NCBI GenBank assembly: GCA_026712715.1 | Contig: JAPOPW010000024.1 | Location: 1-64,000 of the forward strand | From: Immundisolibacterales bacterium | Lineage (GTDB): Bacteria; Pseudomonadota; Gammaproteobacteria; HK1 | Direction: 5' to 3' | DNA: 64,000 bases | Part shown: positions 9,509 to 17,901 of the stretch, piece by piece | Position numbering within the stretch: the stretch's first letter is position 1 | Layout of the letters: every line of letters starts with the position of its first letter | Position numbers and translations under genes: made by a program | Notes under the pieces: generated by a model | The model's database searches: none | Seen by the model: the letters and a program-made list of their open reading frames with translations, nothing else | What the model was told of the DNA's origin: nothing

Positions 9509-12500
9509 TCAACGGTCGGACGCATTGATGTTGGTTGCTTCTATCAGTGCCGTTATCCGCCTCGCCATCTCGGAGAAGTACTGAACTTCATCGGATTTCA
9601 GCGCGCGGCCAAGAATCTCATGCTCGCGGTACGAGAGCCATTTCTTTAACACTTGGTATCCGCCGAGCCTGTAGTTCCAGGTAGCGGATGGGACATTGCG
9701 CCAGAAAGCAGAGCCGTTGAGGTAGATGTCGAAGGTCCTCTCGCCCAACGCAGAGAGTGTCCCGCCCATCACCGTGCGTTCGTCAGGCGAGAAAATACGT
9801 CTGGCAGCGCAGCCTTGACCCGGCATCACGGCATCGCCTTGGCCGTAGTGGCCCCACCCGGCGGTAACGGCGAAGTCCTCTTCCGTCATGTTGCGCCCGC
9901 CAGTGGTTGCAGGGACGGCAATTGCAGCGATCTCCGTGCGCAGCGGCGCCTGCGTCACGCCGGGGACGGGGATGTCGGGATCGAGCAATTCGGCGAGTTT
10001 TCGTCCGCGCACCGCCGATTTCGCGAGTGCCTCGGCCACACCATCGGCGCCGCCGTCAGGCCAGCCTGGCAGAGGGATGCGTGGCCACTCCATACGTAAC
10101 GCCCCGGCGTTGACTTGGCGGTAGACGGGATCGTGCAGAACGGCAAGGACGTGGTGGAACAGGTCCTCGACGCTCGCCCCGAACCGGTCGAGAAAACGCT
10201 TAGCAGTGGGCGACAGATTGGCGCACGGGCCGCCAGCCTCATCGTTGCCCATACCGTCATCGCAAAGCCAAACGGGAAAGTAGCTGGAAAGGCCATTGCC
10301 AAGGTTGTCGGCTATATGGCGAACTGGGATACCCCGCGAGAAATCTTCCTTGGTTTCGCGCTCGCGCGCTTCAATCCACAGATTCCCCTCGAACACATGC
10401 GGCCTATAGTCGCCGCGCGGCCTGTCGAGCCGAAGGCCATCCTTCTCCCAATATAGCCACCGGTTGTCGAACGGCCGGTAGGCATAGCGAATGAACTCTG
10501 CCTCGTTTGGTGTGTCGCGCTCCAGCAACGCGTCGCGCGCCGCGCGGGCGTCGAACCGCGGTGTGGTTTTCATCACTGCCGGATAACGCCGCGCAATCTC
10601 GTCGTGGCTCAATGCCGCATCGAAGTAGTCGGCCACGCGCGCCCGGAGCCGGTCGAGGTCGGTATCGACGAACAACCCGTCGCGGCTGGTCTTGACTCCC
10701 GGAAACGACACCGGGAGCAGATCGGGCAGCGACGGCCAGGCGAACCAGTCGGCGCTCACCGCCGTTCGCACGAAGGGCAGACCGAGCGGCAGGACGGGCT
10801 CGATCTCCTCGTAAAGAGCATCCGGCTCGCCCTCCGCCGTCTCCAGCAGATCCGCCCGCTTCGCCTGTCCCCACAAATGCCGGAATCCAACGACACCTGC
10901 GCGCTCGTGGTCTGCCTTGCGTACTAGGGTCGCGATGGCGGTTCCGACCTGGATGCCGACCGGGTCGCCCTCGGTTGAGAAGATGCTCGGATCGGGCGAG
11001 CCGCCCGGCGCGACCTTGCCGGTCTTGTACTTGTCGCCGTTCAGGCAGTCGATGCGTATGGCGTCGAACGCCTCCAGATAGTGTTCCCGCATTCCCGTGA
11101 ACGAAAGGCCGTCGAGCCAGGAGTAGTTCGAGATGAAGCAGACGACGCCACGCCCAGTCTTCTCCGCAATGCGCCGTTCCGCCATGCGGAAGAAGCGAAC
11201 GTAGAGGTCGTTCAGGCCCTGCCCCTCGGGGCGGCGCACACGCCTTGTCGTGCGGTAGGCTTCGGACAACTCCCGTTCCTCGTCCATCGCCATTCCGGCG
11301 AATCCGTTGTAGGGCGGATTGCCGAGGACGACGAGAATGGGACGGTCCTGCTTAACCCGTTCCGCCCGGTCGCGCTCCTCCTCCAGTTCCGGGAAGGGTA
11401 GCGGCTTGGAGGTTCGCGGTTCCCAGCCGGTCAGCGCGTTGGTCAGGAACACGCCGGCCCGATCCGAATCGTCGTCCGCCAGCGGCGCATCAAGTTCTTG
11501 CATCGTCAATCCGACCTGCAAATGCGCAACGACGAAAGGCGCGGGCATGATCTCGAATCCGAAAACCCGTTTCGTCACCGCCTGCCTCACCCGCGCCCCG
11601 GTGAGCGCGCCGAGGCCCTGTCCCTCCAGGTTGGCGGCGATGCGGCGCAGCACTTCCGCCAGATAGGCCCCCGTACCGCAGCATGGATCGAGCACGTAGA
11701 CATTCTCCGCGGCCAAGCCCTCAGGGATATTGAGGTCGTCCTTCAGCGCCTTGTCTACGCGAGCGACCATGTACCGAACCACTTCCGCCGGCGTGTACCA
11801 GACGCCGAGCTGCCTGCGCAGCGCGGGGTCGAATGCTTCAAGAAACGGCTCGTAGAAATAGGGCACCGCCTCGCCTTCGTTGAACCGAGAGAAGAAGGCG
11901 GAACGGTCCACCCGAGCGAGCGCCGCTGCAGTCCAGTCCAGAACCTCGACCAAGCCGAGCGGTTGCAGCCGTCCCGGCTGCGATAGCTGTTGGAACAAGG
12001 CCGCGAGCACGGGCGCTCGAAGATGCCAAACCGCTTCGCGCCAACGGAATGCGCCAGAGGAAGTCGGCGACTGCCGCGCCCACAAGACCCACGCGGAGAA
12101 CATACCGTAGAACAGCGTTTGTACCAGCGTTGAATGGAAGAAGCGCTCTCCCTTCTTGCCCTCGAAGCGAACACCGAGCGCATCTTCCAGCGCGGACCGC
12201 ACCGCCTTGAGGGAGGGCGCGTCGTCAGCCGCCTCGACCCTGGCGAGCCCGTCGCGCGCGTAGGAGGCTAGCAGCCACGCCAAGTCCCGGGGTTCGGCGA
12301 GCGCGGCACTATGGGAGAGGGCGCGGGCCAGGTATTCGGCGAGGCCCGGGCCTACATCGCGGGCGAAGTCGCGCGGCTTTTCGAGCCTCCGGCGGAAGTC
12401 CTCCGCGCTGTCCGCCAGCTGGAGGCTTTCCAGTCGTGCCGGCCGCCCCACCGGAGCCTCGCCCACCAGCACGAAGTCGCGCGTGTTGGTTACCAACACC

Positions 12501-12895
12501 GACCTGTAGCGGTTCCAGTAGCGAGTGACCTGATCGCCCGCCGCCGTCAGCCAGGCATCGTCGTCGGCTGCCTTCACCTCAACCACGCCGCGCTCCGGGG
12601 TCTGCCCGTCGCGCGGCCGGCCGCGCTGGAGTTGTTTCGCGGCATAGAGGCCGAAGTCGGGATGGCCGGCGCCATGGTCGGCAAGCTCGCCGACGCAGAA
12701 CACCTTCGGCTTGAGAGCCGCTCCGACCGCGTTGAGCAGATTCGCGAGCGGCCCATAGCTCGACCGCTCCCCAGTCGCTCCGCCCGAGGCGCGCACACGG
12801 TCAAGATCGGCGAAGTAAGCCTCGACCGCCGCGGTCATTTTCGTGTTCGTGCCTGTCATCGCAATCGTTGTGGCGGAGCGTGGTCCGGTGTGCAC
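9509..12895 (-). CDS. Single-chain restriction-modification enzyme (type IIG/ISP-like)
   Basis: One polypeptide of up to 1128 aa combining cutting and N6-adenine methylation. Residues 80-108 carry a PD-(D/E)XK-like nuclease site (HPDFGLY, then VVEVK: D80, E106, K108). Around residue 361 GVWYTPAEVVRYMV leads into the methyltransferase, with motif I VLDPCCGTGAYL near 400 and motif IV LGNPPYNG near 527. The C-terminal third is probably the target-recognition part. Length and order fit type IIG/ISP enzymes or related DNA methylases of COG1002 type. The start is uncertain: GTG 12895, ATG 12859 or ATG 12838, none with a strong ribosome site. No separate S or M gene is nearby, as expected for a one-gene system. 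All key motifs are intact. Confidence 0.85.
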   Translation of the reverse strand: MHTGPRSATTIAMTGTNTKMTAAVEAYFADLDRVRASGGATGERSSYGPLANLLNAVGAALKPKVFCVGELADHGAGHPDFGLYAAKQLQRGRPRDGQTPERGVVEVKAADDDAWLTAAGDQVTRYWNRYRSVLVTNTRDFVLVGEAPVGRPARLESLQLADSAEDFRRRLEKPRDFARDVGPGLAEYLARALSHSAALAEPRDLAWLLASYARDGLARVEAADDAPSLKAVRSALEDALGVRFEGKKGERFFHSTLVQTLFYGMFSAWVLWARQSPTSSGAFRWREAVWHLRAPVLAALFQQLSQPGRLQPLGLVEVLDWTAAALARVDRSAFFSRFNEGEAVPYFYEPFLEAFDPALRRQLGVWYTPAEVVRYMVARVDKALKDDLNIPEGLAAENVYVLDPCCGTGAYLAEVLRRIAANLEGQGLGALTGARVRQAVTKRVFGFEIMPAPFVVAHLQVGLTMQELDAPLADDDSDRAGVFLTNALTGWEPRTSKPLPFPELEEERDRAERVKQDRPILVVLGNPPYNGFAGMAMDEERELSEAYRTTRRVRRPEGQGLNDLYVRFFRMAERRIAEKTGRGVVCFISNYSWLDGLSFTGMREHYLEAFDAIRIDCLNGDKYKTGKVAPGGSPDPSIFSTEGDPVGIQVGTAIATLVRKADHERAGVVGFRHLWGQAKRADLLETAEGEPDALYEEIEPVLPLGLPFVRTAVSADWFAWPSLPDLLPVSFPGVKTSRDGLFVDTDLDRLRARVADYFDAALSHDEIARRYPAVMKTTPRFDARAARDALLERDTPNEAEFIRYAYRPFDNRWLYWEKDGLRLDRPRGDYRPHVFEGNLWIEARERETKEDFSRGIPVRHIADNLGNGLSSYFPVWLCDDGMGNDEAGGPCANLSPTAKRFLDRFGASVEDLFHHVLAVLHDPVYRQVNAGALRMEWPRIPLPGWPDGGADGVAEALAKSAVRGRKLAELLDPDIPVPGVTQAPLRTEIAAIAVPATTGGRNMTEEDFAVTAGWGHYGQGDAVMPGQGCAARRIFSPDERTVMGGTLSALGERTFDIYLNGSAFWRNVPSATWNYRLGGYQVLKKWLSYREHEILGRALKSDEVQYFSEMARRITALIEATNINASDR

Positions 12896-13023
12896 GCTCC
12901 CGAAACGGCAACTCCGTCTTCAGCGCCCGTATGATTTTCGCACCCTGTCGGGCCGACGGCGAGTTTCGATCCTCAGTACTCCCCGCGCCGGCTCGCCCAG
13001 GCGTTTGTCGATGGCGTCCCCGT

Positions 13024-13079
13024 AGGCGTTCCACCACGACGAGCGGCGCATTGTCGGGAGCCGGCGAACGCCACACGGG
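13024..13079. repeat. Dispersed repeat, copy D
   Basis: This 56-bp block matches 5246-5301 closely. It lies directly downstream of the integrase remnant at 13116-13365 (minus strand). The rest of 12896-13115 shows no gene. Confidence 0.55.
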
Positions 13080-13115
13080 CAGGTCAGCGGCCCATGTCCG
13101 GTCCGGGAATCGCCT

Positions 13116-13365
13116 CTACCCCGATATGCAGTCGTCCCACGCTTGCATGACCGGCCGCCGATTCTCGAGCAGGTCGTCGCGCGAGTGGGCGGCGACGGTC
13201 GCCGAACCCTCGACGTGCGCCAGCGGGAACTCCCAGAGCAACTCGTCCACGTCGTGCTGCCGCGTCCAGTCCTTGAAGCTCGATCGGAACCCGTGGCCCG
13301 ACGCCGCGGTCCCCGCGTTGCGCAGCGCCTGCGTCATCACCACGTTGCCCATCATCGCCCCCCGG
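13116..13365 (-). pseudogene. Tyrosine recombinase, C-terminal catalytic remnant
   Basis: On the minus strand the frame reads GAMMGNVVMTQALRNAG, then HGFRSSFKDWTRQHDV and LLWEFPLAHVEGSATVAAHS, ending RRPVMQAWDDCISG. This is the last part of a P4-type integrase, with the HxxR box (HGFR) intact; the nucleophilic Tyr position reads His (AAHSRDDLL where AAYRRGDL is usual). The frame upstream of 13365 carries no integrase sequence, so the first catalytic Arg and the N-terminal domains are gone. It marks the right-hand part of the island. Confidence 0.8.
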
Positions 13366-13607
13366 ACGCGTGCAGCCGCAACCCGCGGAAGTGATCGGAC
13401 CGCTCGTATGATACCGTAAACGGAGCGTCGAGCCTCAGGGGGTTCGGCAAGGCGGGGCCGCGCTCCAGACTTGTTCAGAAACGCCGCCGGCCGCGAAACC
13501 GCCCTGGCGCACCGGCGTGGGACAATGCGTAAACCTGCGCGGTACAAGGTCCCGGATCGGTCTGAACGCCAGCGAACCCGTCCTCCATCGACAATCAGGA
13601 GACTCAG

Positions 13608-13970
13608 GTGGCATCCATCAACCTCGAATCTCTCGACATCGAACAGCTCGCCGACCTGCTCGGCAAGGCCCAGGCCGAGATGGCGTCTCGTGAGAAGGGG
13701 AACCGCGAGGAGCTGCGGGCCGGACTCGAACGCCGCGTGGCGGCCGAAGGCTACAAGATGACCGATATCTTCCCCGAGCTCGGGACCGGCGCTTCGAGCG
13801 GTGCTCGACGCAAACGGCCCGCAAAGTACCGCAACCCGCAGAACCCCGACCAGACCTGGAGCGGCATCGGGCGCACGCCGAAGTGGGTGCAGGCGATCGT
13901 TGACGAACGCGGGATCGACGTGGCCACCTTCAAGTCGATCCCGATGTATCAGCTCCACGCCTCTGGCTGA
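13608..13970 (+). CDS. H-NS family nucleoid protein (120 aa)
   Basis: Short DNA-binding protein of the H-NS family: an N-terminal coiled-coil dimerisation region (residues 3-50, ESLDIEQLADLLGKAQAEM) and the C-terminal DNA-binding signature KYRNPQNPDQTWSGIGRTPK at about 75-94. Proteins of this type silence AT-rich foreign DNA and shape the nucleoid. The GTG start is preceded by CAGGAGA. It sits at the edge of the island between dead integrase DNA and the housekeeping genes, so it may be island-encoded and help silence the AT-rich module; that link is inference. Confidence 0.88.
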   Translation: MASINLESLDIEQLADLLGKAQAEMASREKGNREELRAGLERRVAAEGYKMTDIFPELGTGASSGARRKRPAKYRNPQNPDQTWSGIGRTPKWVQAIVDERGIDVATFKSIPMYQLHASG

Positions 13971-14077
13971 GCCAACGAGCGCGCGGTAGGTCGGGGGCCG
14001 TCACAAGGGGGCGATGTACCGGATTCGACCACGGCGCGGGTGCACGGCGGCGGTGCTGGCGCTCGCGCGGAGCGTAA

Positions 14078-14204
14078 CCGTTCGGCGAAGCCGTGCCAGT
14101 TCGTGCCGACGGCGGCGGTGAACGACCGCGCCGGCCGGACACCCCTCGGCCGCGCGCCGTGATCTCCTGCGTCAGCCGGACGGTCCCACGGCTTCGCCGA
14201 ACGG
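14078..14204. repeat. Perfect 18-bp inverted repeat with 91-bp spacer
   Basis: CCGTTCGGCGAAGCCGTG at 14078-14095 and its exact reverse complement at 14187-14204. No gene lies between the arms. It could be the remains of a small non-autonomous element or a recombination site; arm sequence differs from the inverted repeats of copies A and B. Confidence 0.7.
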
Positions 14205-14357
14205 ATACCGCGGAGCGGGGTCCGCTCGACCGTATAGTCGCGGAAGCTACACCGGAACCCCGTTCGTCCCCGCGGCGATAGCAAGTAGGAAGTCCAGTAT
14301 CCGTGCTGGACAAGCGGACAAAAACGGTGTTAAATCAGTGTGCTGTGTGCAGATTGC

Positions 14358-14376
14358 CGCGGGCTGGAAGCCCGCG
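14358..14376. terminator. Short GC-rich hairpin
   Basis: CGCGGGCT, a GGA loop and AGCCCGCG form an 8-bp perfect stem followed by TTT on the plus strand. It lies about 230 bp beyond the stop of the minus-strand flavoenzyme gene. It could end transcription or be a REP-like unit. Confidence 0.4.
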
Positions 14377-14610
14377 TTTCCGGGAAGTCGGGTTCTCAAA
14401 AAGCCCCTGGCCCCGACCTGGGCGTTGTACGTAGTCAGGAATCCAAATACACCCGGCGGCATCTCTCATTTCCGGTCCGATGACGGAATCGGGTTCGACG
14501 CCGTCCGGTGCGAAAGGTCGCACATCGAGGTCGGGGAGAATGGACTCAAACCTCGATTCGAGGAGAGGCCGAGTTCCGAAGCGAGGAGAATTCGGCGGTC
14601 GCCGGGGCGC

Positions 14611-15759
14611 TCAGCGGCCGGAGGGTGATTGCGTCAGCGAGAGGCCCTGACGGGCGCCGAGGCGGAACCGGTCCGCGGTGCCCCACTCGCGCAAGCCCAC
14701 CCCGGCGACGAAGTCGCCGAACACGGGCCCGTGCTTGAACAGGTGCCCGGAGCAGCCGCCCGCGATCAGCACGTTCTCGTGCACGGGGTGGAAGTCGATG
14801 ATGAAGTGGGTGTCCGGGGTCATCGCGATCTGGCACGCCTTCTGGTCCACGGGACGCTGATTGGCGAGCCCGGGGAGACGATGGCGCAGGTACTGCCGGG
14901 TTCGGTGGAATGCCGACGTCTCGACCACCCGCGCGTCCTCGTCCAGGTCGATCACGGTTTCCTCCCAGGCGATCGCGGCCTTGACCCCGCAACCCTCGAC
15001 GGAGGGGGTGCCGTAGGCGCCGTAGCCGTGATCGACCCAGCAAGGCATCCGGTCCGCGTCCCAGGCGGAATCGCCATCCGGCGTCGAGGTGTAGACGATG
15101 TCCTGGCGCACCACTTTCGAGATGGGGCGCACGGTACGGCGAAACAGGCTGCCGAGCCACGGTCCCGCGGTCATGACGACGAGGTCGGACCCGATCGGCG
15201 CGCCGTCGAGGCACGGCCGCTCCTCCTCGTCGACGGTGACCCGGCCCCGGCGGAGCGTGCCGCCCTCCCGCGCGAAGAGCGCGGCGGTCCGGACCACCGA
15301 GCGTCGCGCCATCAGGAGTCCCGACTCGGGCTCGTAGATGCCGTAGGCGACGTTGGCGCACCGGAACTGCGGGAAGCGGAGCCGGATTTCGTCGACGTCG
15401 AAGCGGAAGTGGGGGACCCCGAGCCGCTCGAAGGTCGGGAACGTCGAATCCTCCCAGCCGGTGTGCCCCTCGCCGGCGAGGACGAGCGCCCCGCACTCGA
15501 CGTAGAGCGTGCAGCCGAGCTCGGCCTGCAGCTCCAGCCAGCGCAGGCGCGCTTCCCGGACCCAGCGGGTATAGAGCTCGTCGCTTCCATGGATCGCGCG
15601 AATGATCCGGGTGTAGTCCGATGAGCTGGCCCGGGCGTGGCCGGGCTCCCAGCGGTCCACGAGGGTGACGCGGCAGCCCTTGCGAAGGAGGGAGAGGGCG
15701 GTCATGACCCCGGCAATCCCGCCGCCGACCACGGTCGCCTCGGGCCGATCGCCCCGCAT
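14611..15759 (-). CDS. FAD-dependent amine oxidase, sarcosine-oxidase/MTOX-like (382 aa)
   Basis: DAO-superfamily flavoenzyme that should oxidise a secondary amine or N-acyl amine with O2. The N-terminal dinucleotide site reads VVGGGIAGVMTALSLL, followed by a TRIIRAIH segment typical of monomeric sarcosine and N-methyltryptophan oxidases. Near the C-terminus KACQIAMTPDTHFIID carries the Cys to which FAD is covalently attached in that family, then AGGCSGHLFKHGP. Length is normal for the family. It is transcribed away from the glutamine-synthetase-like gene across a 75-bp promoter region. That pairing recalls gamma-glutamylation pathways of amine breakdown (PuuA with PuuB), so a gamma-glutamyl amine is a plausible substrate (inference). 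Confidence 0.85.
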   Translation of the reverse strand: MRGDRPEATVVGGGIAGVMTALSLLRKGCRVTLVDRWEPGHARASSSDYTRIIRAIHGSDELYTRWVREARLRWLELQAELGCTLYVECGALVLAGEGHTGWEDSTFPTFERLGVPHFRFDVDEIRLRFPQFRCANVAYGIYEPESGLLMARRSVVRTAALFAREGGTLRRGRVTVDEEERPCLDGAPIGSDLVVMTAGPWLGSLFRRTVRPISKVVRQDIVYTSTPDGDSAWDADRMPCWVDHGYGAYGTPSVEGCGVKAAIAWEETVIDLDEDARVVETSAFHRTRQYLRHRLPGLANQRPVDQKACQIAMTPDTHFIIDFHPVHENVLIAGGCSGHLFKHGPVFGDFVAGVGLREWGTADRFRLGARQGLSLTQSPSGR

Positions 15760-15834
15760 GGCTTGCTTCTCCAATTGGAATGAATACAGTATACAGGTGG
15801 CGCTCCGCGCCGAGACGATTTGGAGGAGAACGCG
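15760..15834. promoter_or_regulatory. Divergent promoter/operator region
   Basis: Short AT-rich spacer between the oxidase (minus) and the ligase (plus). It contains the palindrome CCAATTGG (15771-15778) and, just beside it, AATACAGTATACAGG, which on the other strand is a direct repeat of TGTAT (TGTATACTGTATT). Such TGTATAC motifs are common in operators of GntR-type repressors. A ribosome site GGAGGA at 15822-15827 serves the ligase gene. No regulator gene is in the neighbourhood. Confidence 0.45.
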
Positions 15835-17133
15835 ATGGCGAGCGAACGATTCGCGCTTCCGGACGGAATCCACACCGTCGCCATGGGCGTGGGCGACCTC
15901 AACGGCATCCTGCGCGGCAAGCGCATTCCGGCCGAGCAGTGGCCGCGGGTCTGCGATTCGGGCGCCGCCCTTTCGATTGCCCTGTTCGCAATCGACATGA
16001 CGAGCGATGTCTGGGAGACGCCCTTCGTCAGCATGGAAAACGGGTACCCGGACATGCACATCGTCCCCGCGGGGCCGGTTCACGCGGTGCCCTGGGAGGA
16101 AGGGTGCGCGTTCTGTTTCGGCCGGGCGGTCGGGATGGACCACCAGCCCGTACCCATCGATCCGCGAGGCGCGCTCGAGACGCAGATCGCCCGAGCCGAG
16201 GCGATGGGGTACGAGATCTCGGTCGGGGCGGAGCTCGAGTTCTATCTCCTGGATCCGGAAACGCAGCAGCCGGTCGACGTCGGCAACCAGGTGTACGGGC
16301 TCGGCCGGGCCGCGGAGCTCGAGCACGTGATCGGTCCCATCCGGCGCCAGCTTCCCGGAGTCGGAATCCCCATCGAGCAGTCGAACCCGGAGTACGCGCC
16401 GGGGCAGGTGGAGGTCAACATCCGTTACGGTCCGGTGCTCGAGGCCGCCGACCGGGTCATCGCCTTTCGTTCCTTCGTCAAGGAGATTGCCGCGAAGCAC
16501 GGCTACCTCGCGACCTTCATGTCCAAGCCCTTCGCCACGGAGTCGGGGAGCGGCTTCCACACCCACTACTCGGCGTGGAGAGACGGAGCGAACAAGTTCG
16601 CGGGCGCGGACGGGCATCTCTCGCAGCTCGGGCTCTCCTTCCTCGCCGGCATGCAGGAGCGGATGGCGGAGACCGCGCTTGCGGCCGCGACCACCCCCAA
16701 CGCGTACCGCCGGCGCCGGCCCTTTACTTTCTGCCCCGTCAACAACAGTTGGGGGGTGGACAACCGTACCGTCGGACTGCGGGTGATCGAGGGTGCGCCG
16801 GATGCAATCCGGGTCGAGAAGCGCGACGGCTCCGCCGACTGCAACCCCTATTTCCTCATGGCCTGCGACATCGCGGCGGGGCTCGACGGAATCGAGGGTG
16901 GGCTCGCGCCCCGGCACCACACGGCCGGGAACGGCTACGAGTTTCCCGAGGCGGAGCCGATTCCCGTGGACCTCGAGACCGCGCTGCGCCTCGCGCGGGA
17001 GTCGGAATTCCTCACGGGGGTCCTTGGCGAAGACCGCCTGGAACTCCTGGTCGGCCAGGCCGAGCGCGAGCTCGAATTCATGGACGGGCAGGTCACCCGG
17101 GTCGAGACGGACCGTTATCTCAGGAACTTCTGA
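15835..17133 (+). CDS. Glutamine synthetase-like gamma-glutamyl-amine ligase (432 aa)
   Basis: Member of the glutamine synthetase superfamily, of the type that joins glutamate to amines other than ammonia (PuuA, IpuC, GlnA3-like). The catalytic signatures are present: GAELEFYLLD (metal-binding Glu), QSNPEYAPGQVEVN, GSGFHTHYS (His of the ATP site) and NNSWGVDNRTVGLRV (phosphate-binding Arg). ATG 15835 is chosen because GGAGGA precedes it; a TTG at 15820 lies inside that site. The stop overlaps the start of the shell vertex gene (TGATG), so ligase and microcompartment are translated together. I infer that it activates the amine whose aldehyde product is handled by the shell enzymes. No long N- or C-terminal extension, so it is probably outside the shell. 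Confidence 0.85.
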   Translation: MASERFALPDGIHTVAMGVGDLNGILRGKRIPAEQWPRVCDSGAALSIALFAIDMTSDVWETPFVSMENGYPDMHIVPAGPVHAVPWEEGCAFCFGRAVGMDHQPVPIDPRGALETQIARAEAMGYEISVGAELEFYLLDPETQQPVDVGNQVYGLGRAAELEHVIGPIRRQLPGVGIPIEQSNPEYAPGQVEVNIRYGPVLEAADRVIAFRSFVKEIAAKHGYLATFMSKPFATESGSGFHTHYSAWRDGANKFAGADGHLSQLGLSFLAGMQERMAETALAAATTPNAYRRRRPFTFCPVNNSWGVDNRTVGLRVIEGAPDAIRVEKRDGSADCNPYFLMACDIAAGLDGIEGGLAPRHHTAGNGYEFPEAEPIPVDLETALRLARESEFLTGVLGEDRLELLVGQAERELEFMDGQVTRVETDRYLRNF

Positions 17134-17501
17134 TGCGGCTCGCGCGAATCACCGGCCGGGTTTCGGCTTCCGTCAAGACCGGGAGCCTCGCCGGGGTCCG
17201 GATGCTGGTCGGCGACTACGTGGACCCGGACGGCAAGGTCCTCGAACCGGCGGCCGTGATCACTGACGCCTGCGGCGCCGGGCCGGGCGATCTGGTCCTC
17301 GTCGCCACCGGCTCCGCGGCGCGCATTCCGGCCGAGACGGCCGGCGTCCCCACCGACGCCACCGCAGTGGGGTTCGTCGATCAGTTGTCGGTGGGGGCCC
17401 GCGATATCGATCTGCTCCCGCCGGAGGCGACCGGGGCGTCGCCACGCCGCCCGCGTTCGAATCGCCAGAGCCAGAGACGGAAACAAGGAGCCACCGAATG
17501 A
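17133..17501 (+). CDS. Microcompartment vertex protein, EutN/CcmL family (BMC-P, 122 aa)
   Basis: Pentameric protein that caps the vertices of a bacterial microcompartment shell. The fold signature is clear: an N-terminal [20 protein letters not shown], then [20 protein letters not shown] with the family motif D-x-x-GAGxGD-x-VLV and GSAAR, and a final VGFVDQL strand. The core ends near residue 97; the last 25 residues are basic and look disordered ([15 protein letters not shown]), which is unusual and could bind cargo or nucleic acid. The start overlaps the ligase stop and the end overlaps the next shell gene (ATGA). Only one BMC-P gene is seen. Confidence 0.93.
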   Translation: MRLARITGRVSASVKTGSLAGVRMLVGDYVDPDGKVLEPAAVITDACGAGPGDLVLVATGSAARIPAETAGVPTDATAVGFVDQLSVGARDIDLLPPEATGASPRRPRSNRQSQRRKQGATE

Positions 17502-17806
17502 ACCAGCAAGTCCCAGCCGGCCACACGGCCCTCGGCATGATCGAGACCCGGGGTCTCGTCGCGGCCATCGAGGCGGCCGATGCCATGGTCAAGGCCGCAA
17601 ACGTGAGCATCGTGTCGCAGTCGCGAACGGGCGGCGGGCTCGTCGCCACCCTGATCCGGGGGGAGGTGGGTGCGGTCAAGGCCGCCACCGACGCCGGCGG
17701 GGTCGCGGCCGATCGGGTCGGAGAGGTGATCGCGGTCCACGTGATTCCACGTCCGCACGACGACCTTGGCCCCATCCTCGACGATTTGTCGGGTGGCGGG
17801 GACTGA
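17498..17806 (+). CDS. Microcompartment shell hexamer protein (BMC-H, 102 aa)
   Basis: Canonical single BMC-domain protein of the PduA/EutM/CsoS1 type that tiles the shell facets. It carries [20 protein letters not shown], the pore-loop region [20 protein letters not shown] and the ending [14 protein letters not shown]. The pore motif TGGGL differs slightly from the frequent IGSGL and may affect what passes. AAGGAG sits 8 bases before the ATG, which also overlaps the stop of the vertex gene. Being the only BMC-H gene in the window it should be the main shell component. Confidence 0.96.
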   Translation: MNQQVPAGHTALGMIETRGLVAAIEAADAMVKAANVSIVSQSRTGGGLVATLIRGEVGAVKAATDAGGVAADRVGEVIAVHVIPRPHDDLGPILDDLSGGGD

Positions 17807-17901
17807 CGGGGCGGTGACCTCGGGTTGCTCCGACCGCCGGACCCGAACGCCGGGAATCCGGCCGCAAGGGTCGCCCGGATGACGCCGCGAGGCGGACGCG
17901 G

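Larger units (their letters stand above)
13971..14610. other. Gene-free stretch with inverted repeats
   Basis: No gene is supported in these 640 bp. The stretch contains an 18-bp inverted repeat pair and a short hairpin (both listed separately). A minus-strand reading gives small fragments such as TGFRCSFRDY, which could be worn integrase pieces, but they are too short to call. Confidence 0.5.

Noticed and set aside
13949..14284. Minus-strand frame with TGFRCSFRDY, similar to an integrase HxxR box
   Set aside because: Only a few residues agree, and neither the flanking boxes nor a start site can be found.
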